A stretch of DNA of 64,000 nt from Cupriavidus phytohabitans (GTDB lineage: Bacteria > Pseudomonadota > Gammaproteobacteria > Burkholderiales > Burkholderiaceae), in NCBI RefSeq assembly GCF_000426345.1, contig NZ_AUFE01000027.1:17983-81982 (forward strand), given 5' to 3'. A model generated the notes under the pieces. That model made no database searches. It was not told the origin of the DNA and worked only from the letters and a program-made list of their open reading frames with translations. Positions 16,961 through 25,634 of the stretch are shown here, one piece after another (within the stretch, counting starts at the first letter, position 1; the number at the start of each line of letters is the position of its first letter). The position numbers and the translations under genes were made by a program.

Positions 16961-17929
16961 TCATTGTTTGGGGATATTGGACTCGCTGACGACAGCTCTC
17001 CATTTCTGAAGGTCGTTGACGAGCAGTTTTGTCATTTGCTCGGGCGAACTTGACGTTGCCGTGCCGCCGATTTCGGTGAGCGTGGCGCGCACCGTCGGCG
17101 ATTCCAACGCCTTGGCGACGCTTGCTTGCAGGACATCGACGATTGCCGGTGAAGAGTTGGCCGGTGCCATCAAGCCAGCCCAGGACACTACCTCGTACCC
17201 CGGAACGCCGGATTCCATCACGGTCGGAACGCTGGCCATCGGTGTCCAGCGTTTCGACCCCGTCGTTGCCAGCACCCGCAGCTTTCCGGCCTTGACGTGC
17301 TGTGTCACTGCGGTCGGGGGGGCGATAATGAGGGGGACCTCATTTGCGAGCAGCGCTGTTACCAAGGCTGCGTCGCCGCGGTACGGTACGTGCAGAAGTT
17401 CTGTGTTGGCCTTCCTCCCAAGAAGCTCCATTGCCAGGTGATGGGTCGAGCCAATGCCGGCGGAGCCATATGCGATGCTCCGGGGCGATGCGGAGGCCCT
17501 ATGCAACAGGCTGGCAAGGGTGGGATAAAGTCCGTTCGCCCCGACTACCAGCAGGAAGGGAAATGTCGTCACCGTCGAGATCGACTGGAAGTCGGAAACT
17601 GGGTCATAGCGAAGTTTCCGATAGAGCGCACCTGCAACGGCGTGGCCGCCTGTGGCGAGCATCAGCGTATAGCCGTCGGGTCTTGCGCGGGCGACATGAT
17701 TTGCCGCAATCGTTCCTCCGGCACCGGGCCGAGACTCGACGATAACGGGTTGTCCGAAGCTTTGCGCCAGTTCTGCAGCCAATACCCGCGCGATGCTATC
17801 CGCGTTACCGCCAACCGCAAACCCGTGACAGATGGTGATGACTTTGGAAGGATACTGAGATCCAAGCGCTCGAAAGGGGATGGTGCAGGCGGCAGCAAGG
17901 CCTGCAGCCAGAACGTCTCTGCGCCGCAT
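16961..17929 (-). CDS. Bug/TctC periplasmic solute receptor
   Basis: A 322-residue tripartite-tricarboxylate-transporter receptor. An export signal (RRRDVLAAGLAAACTIPF, Tat-like with a twin Arg) is followed by the Bug signature: YPSKVITICHGFAVGGNADSIAR and later SRPGAGGTIAANHVARARPDGYTL. It captures a carboxylate in the periplasm. No TctA or TctB membrane subunits occur in the window. It is embedded in a catabolic operon, so it likely binds the substrate or acts as a sensor. Confidence 0.9.
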   Translation of the reverse strand: MRRRDVLAAGLAAACTIPFRALGSQYPSKVITICHGFAVGGNADSIARVLAAELAQSFGQPVIVESRPGAGGTIAANHVARARPDGYTLMLATGGHAVAGALYRKLRYDPVSDFQSISTVTTFPFLLVVGANGLYPTLASLLHRASASPRSIAYGSAGIGSTHHLAMELLGRKANTELLHVPYRGDAALVTALLANEVPLIIAPPTAVTQHVKAGKLRVLATTGSKRWTPMASVPTVMESGVPGYEVVSWAGLMAPANSSPAIVDVLQASVAKALESPTVRATLTEIGGTATSSSPEQMTKLLVNDLQKWRAVVSESNIPKQ

Positions 17930-17992
17930 GTTTGTCTCCGGGACTTTCTAATCGCAGCCACCCCGTCGCGGACAACGAGGTGGCGATTCGAC

Positions 17993-18856
17993 TTAGTTCT
18001 GTTGGACAACGGGATTGCGCAGCACGCCGATCTGTTCGATTTCGACTTCGCAAACGTCGCCGGGCTTCATGAAGCGCGGCGGCTTCTTGCTCCAGCCCAC
18101 GCCTGCGGGCGTGCCGGTGACGATGACGTCGCCGGGGCTCAGCGTGAAGATGGTGGAGGCGTAGTTGATGAGCCTCGGAATGCTGAAGATCAAGTGCCCG
18201 GTGTGGCTCGACTGGACAACCTCACCATTCAGGCGCGTTTCGATCTTCAGTTGGCGGTCCGGTTCAATCTCGTCGGCTGTGACCATCCAGGGGCCAAAGG
18301 CGCCGGTGGATTCGAAGTTCTTTCCGGAGGCGATCTGCTTCGCATGGAATTGCCATTCCCGAACGCTGGCGTCGTTGTAGCAGGCATACCCGGCCACATG
18401 CTCATACGCCTCTGACTCAGGGATGTCGCGTCCTGGCTTTCCGATGATGACGGCCAGTTCCCCCTCCCAGTCCAGGGACTCGGATACATGCGGGCGGACG
18501 ATAGGAGCGTCATGCGCCACCTGCGAGCGCCACACGCGCAGGAAGATCGGCGGACATTCGGAGAGTTCCCGCTGCATGCCGGCTGCGAGCACTTCCTGAT
18601 GGTGGTCCATGTAGTTGCGTACCGCGCAGACGATTTTCTCGGGGCGAGGAATCACCGGGAGGTAGGTGATCTCTTCAATGCGAGCGTGAGCGCTGAGGCC
18701 TTTTACATGCTCGGCTGCATTTTTATATGCACCAGACGCAATGTAGTCGAGCAAGCTTGGCTCATGGGGACGAGCCTGGCCAAGGTCAAAGACGTCGTCT
18801 CCGACGATGGCACCCCACGTTTCACGACCTTCATGCTTATAGGACAGCAGTTTCAT
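17993..18856 (-). CDS. fumarylacetoacetate hydrolase (FAH) family protein
   Basis: A 287-residue FAH-fold enzyme. The metal-binding acidic residues are seen in LDWEGELAVIIG and in YNDASVREWQ, with the Lys in SGKNFESTGAFGPW and the GTPAGVG loop. The family cleaves or hydrates 2,4-dioxo acids and 2-hydroxy-dienoates from aromatic meta-cleavage, gentisate and homoprotocatechuate pathways. Beside an extradiol-like VOC protein and an aldehyde dehydrogenase it suggests a ring-cleavage sequence. The exact reaction is not deducible. Confidence 0.88.
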   Translation of the reverse strand: MKLLSYKHEGRETWGAIVGDDVFDLGQARPHEPSLLDYIASGAYKNAAEHVKGLSAHARIEEITYLPVIPRPEKIVCAVRNYMDHHQEVLAAGMQRELSECPPIFLRVWRSQVAHDAPIVRPHVSESLDWEGELAVIIGKPGRDIPESEAYEHVAGYACYNDASVREWQFHAKQIASGKNFESTGAFGPWMVTADEIEPDRQLKIETRLNGEVVQSSHTGHLIFSIPRLINYASTIFTLSPGDVIVTGTPAGVGWSKKPPRFMKPGDVCEVEIEQIGVLRNPVVQQN

Positions 18857-18895
18857 TGGAACTCCAGTTGGGAACGGTTATGGCTGTACGGCATA

Positions 18896-19453
18896 TCAGG
18901 CGTCTGTGCCTGGACGGCGCTTCTCTTCAAACTGGGCTTGCCACACCTCGATCGGCAAGAAGGTTGGGTCGCGCCGGCAGGCCTCTTCCGTTTCACGCAG
19001 GATGGTCTCGTCGTCCTTGGACAGGTCCAGAGGATCGCCGTGAGGCTGCGCAACGTAAAAAGGTGTATCGACGTAGATCTCGACCATGTTTCCTTCCGGG
19101 TCGAGCATGTACACGGACAGGGCATTGCCGTGGTTAAGTCCGCGCACGTCGCTGGCACCTCGGGCGATGGCTCTTTCTGAGATGTCGCGCAGATCCTGAA
19201 TCGTGGGCACGGCAAAGGAGATCTGCATGACCGTGCTGAATGTCGCTTCCGGCGGGCGGCCCGACGCGAGCACCAACTGGTGATGTTGGTCTGGGCTGGC
19301 ACTAGTGAAGACAAGCTGATTCTTGAAGGTCCGGCCTTCACCACGATCGGTAATCGTCAAACCGAACGTCTCGGTATAGAACGCGACCATTCGGGGCAGG
19401 TCGGTAACGTAGATCCCAAAATGCGATGGGGTCGGTCGGCTCACCTTGAGCAT
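18896..19453 (-). CDS. VOC-fold protein, extradiol dioxygenase-like
   Basis: A 185-residue vicinal-oxygen-chelate protein. The paired beta-alpha-beta modules begin with SHFGIYVTDLPRMVAFYTETFG and end with GNMVEIYVDTPFY. His11, a His in DQHHQLVLA and the Glu in MVEIY are the likely metal ligands. It resembles single-domain catechol 2,3-dioxygenase-like proteins. It is the first gene of the minus-strand operon, preceded by the palindromic operator, so it may catalyse the committed step. Confidence 0.82.
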   Translation of the reverse strand: MLKVSRPTPSHFGIYVTDLPRMVAFYTETFGLTITDRGEGRTFKNQLVFTSASPDQHHQLVLASGRPPEATFSTVMQISFAVPTIQDLRDISERAIARGASDVRGLNHGNALSVYMLDPEGNMVEIYVDTPFYVAQPHGDPLDLSKDDETILRETEEACRRDPTFLPIEVWQAQFEEKRRPGTDA

Positions 19454-19554
19454 GTTGTCTCCTTCGTCGTAAGTCGTTGCGCGGTCTGCGCGAAACTGGG
19501 TGGCTCATTGGGCACTCACTACCCTCGCTACGCTTGCAAGTTTGTGCATGGAAT

Positions 19555-19574
19555 CCATTTTATGCATAAAATGG
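19555..19574. promoter_or_regulatory. perfect 20-bp palindrome between divergent operons
   Basis: CCATTTTATGCATAAAATGG is a perfect palindrome midway between the VOC gene start (minus) and the NTF2-like gene (plus). A CATAAA -10-like element lies in the palindrome on each strand. On the plus strand TTGTGC lies 17 bases upstream, and on the minus strand TTGGCA lies 16 bases upstream. One bound dimer could control both directions. Confidence 0.65.
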
Positions 19575-19667
19575 TGCCGTTGCCAAGTGCGGGACCCACT
19601 GTCCCCATGCAAGCGAGCGCCCCACGACTTGGGGTGTTGTTTCGACTTACTTATTCAAAGGAGCGAT

Positions 19668-20075
19668 ATGAACGACGTATGTGGAGCCGGCTCTGCCGAA
19701 GTGGAACTGCGCGAACTGGAGCGCCAGCGCTGCGATGCCATGCGACGCGGGGACTTCGCACGATTGCGGGAGATCCTGCATCCCGATCTTCTGCATGTGC
19801 ACGCGAAGGGTCAGGTTGACGATTACAGCAGCTATTTCACTGGTGGCGGGACGCATGTTGAATACAAGCAAATCGACCGTTTCGACCTGAATGTCCGCGT
19901 TATCGGCGATGCCGCGATCATGTCCGGCCGTCAGTTGCTTGTGGCTGTCCGCAAGGATGGAAGCGGCACTGTCCGGATCGATTCGCGAGTGCTTCAGGTG
20001 TGGACGCTAGAGGGAGGCAGCTGGCGACAGATAGCCTTTCAGACAACGCCAACGGAATTGAGCATCACACAATAA
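19668..20075 (+). CDS. NTF2-like (SnoaL/DUF4440) protein
   Basis: A 135-residue protein with the cone-shaped NTF2-like fold: an N-terminal helix with RQRCDAMRRGDFARLREILHPDLLHVHAKG, then beta-strands ending VLQVWTLEGGSWRQIAFQTTP. This fold includes small isomerases, dehydratases and ring-hydroxylase beta subunits, but no large Rieske subunit is adjacent. AAAGGAG precedes ATG 19668. It is transcribed away from the VOC-FAH operon, from the shared palindromic promoter region. Confidence 0.8.
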   Translation: MNDVCGAGSAEVELRELERQRCDAMRRGDFARLREILHPDLLHVHAKGQVDDYSSYFTGGGTHVEYKQIDRFDLNVRVIGDAAIMSGRQLLVAVRKDGSGTVRIDSRVLQVWTLEGGSWRQIAFQTTPTELSITQ

Positions 20076-20204
20076 GATGGCGTGACGAAGCAGCCAGCAA
20101 GGGATTGAAGTCTGGGCATGGCGTAGCGTGCGCGGCAGGTCGGGGCCGAGCGCGCTACCCTGAGGGGCCGGAATTTGTGAATATCTTAAGCTTCACTATG
20201 CACG

Positions 20205-20559
20205 ATTACACTCCGGAGCCAATGAGCGCGTGACCGTGATCAGCGACGACGCCGGTGAGTTCGAGAAGACCGTACAGGGTAGTCGACTCGCTCGCGGCCG
20301 GATTCTCGATTGGTTCCACATCGCCATGCAGTTCAACGCAGCGCAGCGTTCCGTGTACGGCAGCAAGATGATGGACGCACTGGAGCGAGAGGAACGAGAG
20401 TCGACGGAGACTGAAATCACTCACGCCAAGTTTCTAGTCTGGCATGGCAAGGGCCGCAAAGCCATGGAGCGAATCAGGGCACTGGACGCTCGGCTGCTGA
20501 CGCGGACAGGGTATGAGTACAGCACGCTGAGTGAGCACCTACGCCGTTTTGAGCATTGA
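20205..20559 (+). pseudogene. ISKra4-family transposase fragment
   Basis: Segments VTVISDDAGEF, ILDWFHIAMQF, FLVWHGKGRKAMERI and GYEYSTL correspond in order to the central-to-late part of ISKra4-type transposases. The N-terminal two thirds and the C-terminal domain (normally STGFVES...) are missing, so only an internal fragment remains. Confidence 0.65.
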
Positions 20560-20732
20560 GAAGACATGTCGCGCCACCGGATTGACCGCATTGGGCCGCT
20601 CCCACAGGTAGTGCTTGATATCGGGCAGGCGCGGCAGGCCGCCCGCTGGGCAGCAACTGCTGTCCCTGTAATTGAGATTTTGTTCCGGCGCCGGTCCACG
20701 TGAGCTGCATCGTGCGCCTTGAATGACTCCAG

Positions 20733-21641
20733 CTAGGCCGGTCCGGTCCTTGCGACTTCAGGCACCAAGGCATGAAGCCGGGAAAGAACGAGCCGCGCCG
20801 CCCGGGACAGCGGATGATGTCGCGTGACGCCCATCGTAATGGTCCGTGGCAAGCGCGGTTCGACGATCTCGACTGCTGACAACCGCCCGGCGGCAACTTC
20901 GTTATCCACTGCGAGCAGCGGAAGTATGGTCAAAGCGCCACCGGCAAGCGCGACCTCCTTCATCGTATTCAGCGATTCCACTTCCAGTGCCACGTCCAGC
21001 GAGATGCCGAGCTGGCGCGCGTGCTGGTCGAGAATCGAGCGCAGGCCGTTGGGCGCCGGCGGCAGAACCAGCGGGAGGCCGTCGAGCTTGCGGAACGCCA
21101 CCGTCGGCTTCCCGGCGAGCGGATGCCCGGGCGCGCAGATCAGGTAGGTGGCGACCTGGGCTAGCACGTCTTCATTCTGCCGCGGCCCGGGGCCATAGCG
21201 GTTGACGACCGCAAGATCCAGATGGCCCGATTCCAGCTCCTCATCGAGCTGCCCGCTGAACCCTTCGGCCACGCGCAGCCGGACACCCGGCGCCATGGTG
21301 CGCAGGTCCTCGAACAGCGCCGGAATCAGGCGTGGCGCCATTGACGGCAGCACGCCGATCCTTACCTGGCCGACCGGCACGCCCGCCGCGTCCTTGACCT
21401 CGTCGCGCAGCCGCGCCGACTGGGCCAGCAGCAACTGGACATGCGGGAAGATCCGCTGGCCGAACTCCGACAGCACCACGCCCCGGCCGGTCCGTTCGAA
21501 CAGCCGGTCGCCCCATTCGGCTTCGATCTGGGCAATGGCGCGGCTCACCAGCGACTGGGCGATCCCCAGCGAGCGTGCCGCGCGTGACAGCGATCCCACT
21601 TCGGCCACCAGTGCCACGGTTTCGAGCTGCTTCAGGTTCAC
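20733..21641 (-). CDS. LysR-type transcriptional regulator
   Basis: A 302-residue LysR protein (VGSLSRAARSLGIAQSLVSRAIAQIE) of the Nac/CysB-like branch with a full effector domain. It is divergent from the Bug receptor and acyl-CoA synthetase operon. A 19-base palindrome in the 131-base gap is a likely target. It probably activates the 21.8-27.9 kb operon in response to its aromatic or acyl substrate. Confidence 0.88.
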   Translation of the reverse strand: MNLKQLETVALVAEVGSLSRAARSLGIAQSLVSRAIAQIEAEWGDRLFERTGRGVVLSEFGQRIFPHVQLLLAQSARLRDEVKDAAGVPVGQVRIGVLPSMAPRLIPALFEDLRTMAPGVRLRVAEGFSGQLDEELESGHLDLAVVNRYGPGPRQNEDVLAQVATYLICAPGHPLAGKPTVAFRKLDGLPLVLPPAPNGLRSILDQHARQLGISLDVALEVESLNTMKEVALAGGALTILPLLAVDNEVAAGRLSAVEIVEPRLPRTITMGVTRHHPLSRAARLVLSRLHALVPEVARTGPA

Positions 21642-21661
21642 GCTGCCACTCCATCCAGAAA

Positions 21662-21680
21662 GTCGATATCAGATATCGAC
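21662..21680. promoter_or_regulatory. 19-bp palindrome, candidate LysR operator
   Basis: GTCGATATC-A-GATATCGAC is a perfect inverted repeat around a single central A. It starts 21 bases before the LysR gene (on its upstream side) and lies 92 bases before the Bug receptor gene. The only adjacent DNA-binding gene is the LysR regulator. Confidence 0.55.
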
Positions 21681-21772
21681 GATTCTACTCTTTTGCATTG
21701 GACCAGGACTCCATACACTGAGTCCATCCCTCCTGGCAGAGAGAGGGGGCTTACGAAACATATGGAGACAAC

Positions 21773-22777
21773 ATGCCGCGCTTTTCCGCTGTGCTTCGCG
21801 CATTCCGGCGGCCGTTATGCGCCTTGCTGGTCGCCGCCGCGCCGGCTGCCTTCAGCGGCGCCGCCGCTGCCACACCGGGCTATCCCGCCAAACCGATCCG
21901 CCTGCTTGTGCCGTTTCCGGCCGGCGGGCCCACTGACGCGATGGCGCGGCTGATCGGCCAGCACCTGTCGCAGCAGCTAGGACAGCCCGTGGTGATAGAC
22001 AACCGCGGCGGCGCCGGCGGCACCATCGCCACGGAGGCCGCGGCGCAGGCGGCCCCCGATGGCTATACGCTGTTCTTTGCCACCACCGGCACCATGGCGA
22101 TCAACCCATGGCTCTACCGCTCGCTGAAGGTTGACCCCGTCAAGTCGTTCGATGCCGTGGGTTCGGTGGCCTCCACGGTCAACGTGCTGGTGGTGCCGAA
22201 CAACCTGCCGGTCAGCAACGTCAGGGAACTGCTGGCGCTGGCAAGGCAGAAGCCGGGCACGCTGACCTTCGGCTCGGCAGGCAACGGCAGCTCCAACCAC
22301 CTGTCCGGCGAACTGTTCAGGTCAATGGCGGGCGTCGACATCGTCCATGTGCCGTACAAAGGCTCGGCGGCGGCATTCACCGACCTGCTTGGCGGACGCA
22401 TCTCGATGATGTTCGACACGGTATCGAGCCAGGTGCAGTACATCAGCACAGGCAAGGTCAAGGCGCTCGGCGTGACCGGGGCGACACGTTCGGAGGCGCT
22501 GCCCAAGGTGCCGACCATTGCCGAGGCCGGCCTGCCGGGCTTCGACGTAACGATCTGGTTCGGCCTGTCGGCACCGAAGGGCACCACGCCCGACGTGATC
22601 CGCCGCCTGAACAGCGAGCTGCAGGCCGTGCTCGCGCAAGCAGACGTGCAGAAGCAACTCGCCGCGCTGGGCGCCCGGCCGCTGCCGGGTACACCCGCCG
22701 ACTTCTCCAGGCTGATCCAGCATGACGCGGGCAAGTGGTCGCCAGTGGTCAAGGCATCGGGAGCGACCCTTGACTGA
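21773..22777 (+). CDS. Bug/TctC periplasmic solute receptor
   Basis: A 334-residue Bug-family receptor. An N-terminal signal sequence with a hydrophobic Ala-rich core is followed by PGYPAKPIRLLVPFPAGGPTD and the RGGAGGTIATEAAAQ and PDGYTL motifs. It is the first gene of an operon with an acyl-CoA synthetase, crotonases and an aldehyde dehydrogenase. The likely ligand is the aromatic or aliphatic acid activated by the next gene. Confidence 0.9.
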   Translation: MPRFSAVLRAFRRPLCALLVAAAPAAFSGAAAATPGYPAKPIRLLVPFPAGGPTDAMARLIGQHLSQQLGQPVVIDNRGGAGGTIATEAAAQAAPDGYTLFFATTGTMAINPWLYRSLKVDPVKSFDAVGSVASTVNVLVVPNNLPVSNVRELLALARQKPGTLTFGSAGNGSSNHLSGELFRSMAGVDIVHVPYKGSAAAFTDLLGGRISMMFDTVSSQVQYISTGKVKALGVTGATRSEALPKVPTIAEAGLPGFDVTIWFGLSAPKGTTPDVIRRLNSELQAVLAQADVQKQLAALGARPLPGTPADFSRLIQHDAGKWSPVVKASGATLD

Positions 22778-24860
22778 GATCTCCGCAACCTTCGCCGCCC
22801 TGTTCTCGCCGGCCTCGGTGGCCGTGATCGGCGCCTCGGACAATCCCAACAAAGTGGGCGGACGGCCGATCCACTACCTGCGGACCTTCGGCTACACGGG
22901 CGAGGTGTTTCCGGTCAACCCGGGGCGCGAGGTCATCCAGGGCTATCGCGCATACCCCGATCTGGGTGCGATCGGCAAGGCGCCGGACGCCGTGGTGATC
23001 GCCGTGTCCGGCGATGCCGCGCTTGAGCAGGTGCGCCAGTGCGGCGCCGCCGGCGTCAAGGCTGCCGTCATCATGGCGTCGGGTTTCGCCGAGACCGGCG
23101 AGGCAGGACGCCAGCGGCAGCAGGAACTGGTGGCGCTGGCCAATGACAGCGGCATGCGGCTGGTGGGACCGAACGCGCAGGGCACGGCCAACTTCGCCAG
23201 CGGCGCGGTGCTCAACTTCTCGACCATGTTCATGGAGGTGGCGCCACAGGACGGCCCGATCGCAATCATCAGCCAGAGCGGCGCGGCGAGCGTCATGCCC
23301 TATGCCTTGCTGCGCCAGGCCGGCCATGGTGTGCGCTACCTGGTGGCGACGGGCAACGACGCCGATCTCGACGCTTGCGCGATGACCGCCGCCGTGGCGG
23401 CGGACCCCGAGGTGCGGCTGATCCTGGTCTACCTCGAATCGGTGTCCGATCCGGCGCAGCTGGCCCGCGCGGCGGCGGTGGCCCGGGCGCGCGGCGCCAG
23501 CATCGTGGCGATCAAGGCCGGTAACAGCCAGCGCGGCGCCAGGGCAGCAGCCTCGCATACCGGTGCGCTGGTCGGCAACGACGCGGCGATCGATGCCTTC
23601 CTGGCTTGTCACGGCATCTGGCGTGCGCGCGATATCGGCGAGCTGGTTCGCGCCGTGCCCCTCTACCTGCAGCACCGCGCGCCGGGGCAGGGCCGCACGG
23701 TCGTGATGAGCCATAGCGGCGCCGTGGGCGTCATGGCGGCCGACCTCGCCGAACGGCACGACCTCCCGCTGACCGAACTACAGCCGGCCACGCTGCGCGA
23801 ACTGGGCGCGATCCTGCCCGCGTTCGGTACGGCCAGCAATCCGCTCGACATGACCGCGGCGTTGCTGGGCAAGGGCGACATGTTCCCGCGCGTGCTCCAG
23901 GCGCTGGGCGCCGATCCGCAGGCCGACATGGTGATGGTCGGCATTCCGGTGGCCGGTCCCGGCTACGACGTCGAGGCGCTGGCGCGCGACGCCGCCGCCT
24001 TCAGCGCGCAACTGGGCAAGCCGCTGGTGGCGAGCGCGCCGCAACAGCCGGTGCGCGAGGTCTTCGTGCGGCACGGGGTGCCGGCCTTCGTCACCGAAGC
24101 GGATGCCATTGCAGCGCTGGCGCAATACGCCGCGCATCATCGGCTGGCCGAGGCGGCAAACACGCCGGCCTGGCCTGAAGCACGGCAGCTCGACGGCAGT
24201 GGATTGCAGGACGAAGCCCGTAGCCTGGCATTGCTTGCCGCAGCCGGCGTACCGACCGTGCCGTACCGGCTATGCGACAGCGTGGATGCGGCGGTGACGG
24301 CGTTTGACGCGCTCGGCGGGGTGCCGGTGGTGGTCAAGGGCTGCGCGGCGGAGGTCCCGCACAAGAGTGAGCATGGCCTTGTGCATCTTCGGCTCACCGA
24401 TGCGGCAAGCGTGGCCCGCGCGACGCAGGACTGTCTCGATACGCTGCAGCGGCTGGGCGTGGCATCCCCACGGGTGATCGTGGCAACGATGGTCAAGGGC
24501 CGCCATGAGTTTGCGCTGGGCGTCTCGGTCGATCCCGCGTTTGGGCCGCTGGTCATGATCGGGGAGGGCGGCACGCTGCTCGAACTCCGCAAGGACGTCG
24601 TGACCCTGCTGGCGCCGTTCACTGCCGACGACGTCAAGGCGGCCTGCGCGCGGCTGCGCCTGGCGCCGCTGTTCGATGGCTATCGCGACATCCCGGCGCT
24701 CGACCTGGAGGCGCTGGCGTCGTCGGCGGTCGCGCTCGGAGACTGGGCGTTGCGTCACCGCACCGCGCTGGTTTCGGTCGACATCAACCCGCTGATGGTG
24801 ATGGCGGCCGGCGCGGGTGTCGTGGCAGTCGATGCAGTGGTGGAACTCAAGGGAAACTGA
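22770..24860 (+). CDS. ADP-forming acyl-CoA synthetase (acetate-CoA ligase family)
   Basis: A 696-residue fusion of alpha and beta subunits. Its domains are a CoA-binding domain (VAVIGASDNPNKVGG, residues about 15-110), two succinyl-CoA-ligase-like domains (SQSGAAS and SHSGAVG loops; the conserved His in ASHTGALVG) and a C-terminal ATP-grasp domain (VVVKGCAAEVPHKSEHGLV). TTG 22770 is chosen because it overlaps the stop of the Bug gene (TTGACTGA) and matches the family N-terminus. It activates a carboxylic acid to its CoA thioester. Feruloyl-CoA synthetase FerA of sphingomonads belongs to this family, and with the next genes this hints at a phenylpropenoid. Confidence 0.88.
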   Translation: MTEISATFAALFSPASVAVIGASDNPNKVGGRPIHYLRTFGYTGEVFPVNPGREVIQGYRAYPDLGAIGKAPDAVVIAVSGDAALEQVRQCGAAGVKAAVIMASGFAETGEAGRQRQQELVALANDSGMRLVGPNAQGTANFASGAVLNFSTMFMEVAPQDGPIAIISQSGAASVMPYALLRQAGHGVRYLVATGNDADLDACAMTAAVAADPEVRLILVYLESVSDPAQLARAAAVARARGASIVAIKAGNSQRGARAAASHTGALVGNDAAIDAFLACHGIWRARDIGELVRAVPLYLQHRAPGQGRTVVMSHSGAVGVMAADLAERHDLPLTELQPATLRELGAILPAFGTASNPLDMTAALLGKGDMFPRVLQALGADPQADMVMVGIPVAGPGYDVEALARDAAAFSAQLGKPLVASAPQQPVREVFVRHGVPAFVTEADAIAALAQYAAHHRLAEAANTPAWPEARQLDGSGLQDEARSLALLAAAGVPTVPYRLCDSVDAAVTAFDALGGVPVVVKGCAAEVPHKSEHGLVHLRLTDAASVARATQDCLDTLQRLGVASPRVIVATMVKGRHEFALGVSVDPAFGPLVMIGEGGTLLELRKDVVTLLAPFTADDVKAACARLRLAPLFDGYRDIPALDLEALASSAVALGDWALRHRTALVSVDINPLMVMAAGAGVVAVDAVVELKGN

Positions 24861-24863
24861 AAT

Positions 24864-25634
24864 ATGGAAGCCATACGTGTCGAACAGGATGACGAGATCG
24901 CCATCGTCACGCTGAACCGTCCGGGCCGCATGAACGCGGTCAACGACGTGCTGCGCGGCGAGCTGATCGAAGCGCTGGGCCGGCTCAACACCGAACCATC
25001 GGTACGCGCCGTCGTGCTGACCGGCGCCGGCGAGCGGGCGTTCTGCGCCGGGCAGGACCTCGATGAGGCGGCTGCCGTGACCTGGCAGCAGCTCGTGCCC
25101 TGGCTGAACCGGCAACGGGCGATGTACCAGGCCGTGCGCGACCTGGACAAGCCTTGCGTGGCCGCCGTGCGGGGCGTGGCGGCAGGCGCGGGTTTTCAGC
25201 TGGCGCTGTGCGCGGACTGGCGCCTGACCACGGCTGACAGCCGCTGGGGACAGCCGGAGGTCAAGGCAGGCCTGGCGAGCATCGTCGGATCCTATCTGAT
25301 GACGCTGCACGTGGGGCACACCCATAACGTGCAGATGTCGCTGTCGGGCGAACTGGTCAGTGGCCAGCGCGCCTTCGACATCGGCCTGGTGACGGCGCTG
25401 TGCGGCGAGGCCGAGCTGATGACGCAGGCGCTGGCACAGGCCAGGTCGCTCGCGGCGCTGCCGCCGACCGCCGTGCGCCTGTCCAGGCAGCGCTTTCGTG
25501 CCATGACGCAGCCGGGGTTCGATGAGGCCTGTGTCGCCGGCATCCGGGCGCAACTTGAATGCTATGCCGACGGCGAACCGCAGCGCGTGATGGCAGCGTT
25601 CCTCGATCAACGCAAGACAAGGGAGTCGCAGTGA
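24864..25634 (+). CDS. enoyl-CoA hydratase/isomerase (crotonase) family
   Basis: A 256-residue crotonase-fold protein. The oxyanion-hole segments AFCAGQDLDE and RGVAAGAGFQLAL are conserved, as is a Glu in GQPEVKAGL. The position of the second hydratase Glu is occupied by other residues (LASIVGSY), so it may be an isomerase, hydrolase or lyase-type crotonase. It starts 3 bases after the synthetase stop and overlaps the aldehyde dehydrogenase start by 4 bases. Confidence 0.85.
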   Translation: MEAIRVEQDDEIAIVTLNRPGRMNAVNDVLRGELIEALGRLNTEPSVRAVVLTGAGERAFCAGQDLDEAAAVTWQQLVPWLNRQRAMYQAVRDLDKPCVAAVRGVAAGAGFQLALCADWRLTTADSRWGQPEVKAGLASIVGSYLMTLHVGHTHNVQMSLSGELVSGQRAFDIGLVTALCGEAELMTQALAQARSLAALPPTAVRLSRQRFRAMTQPGFDEACVAGIRAQLECYADGEPQRVMAAFLDQRKTRESQ

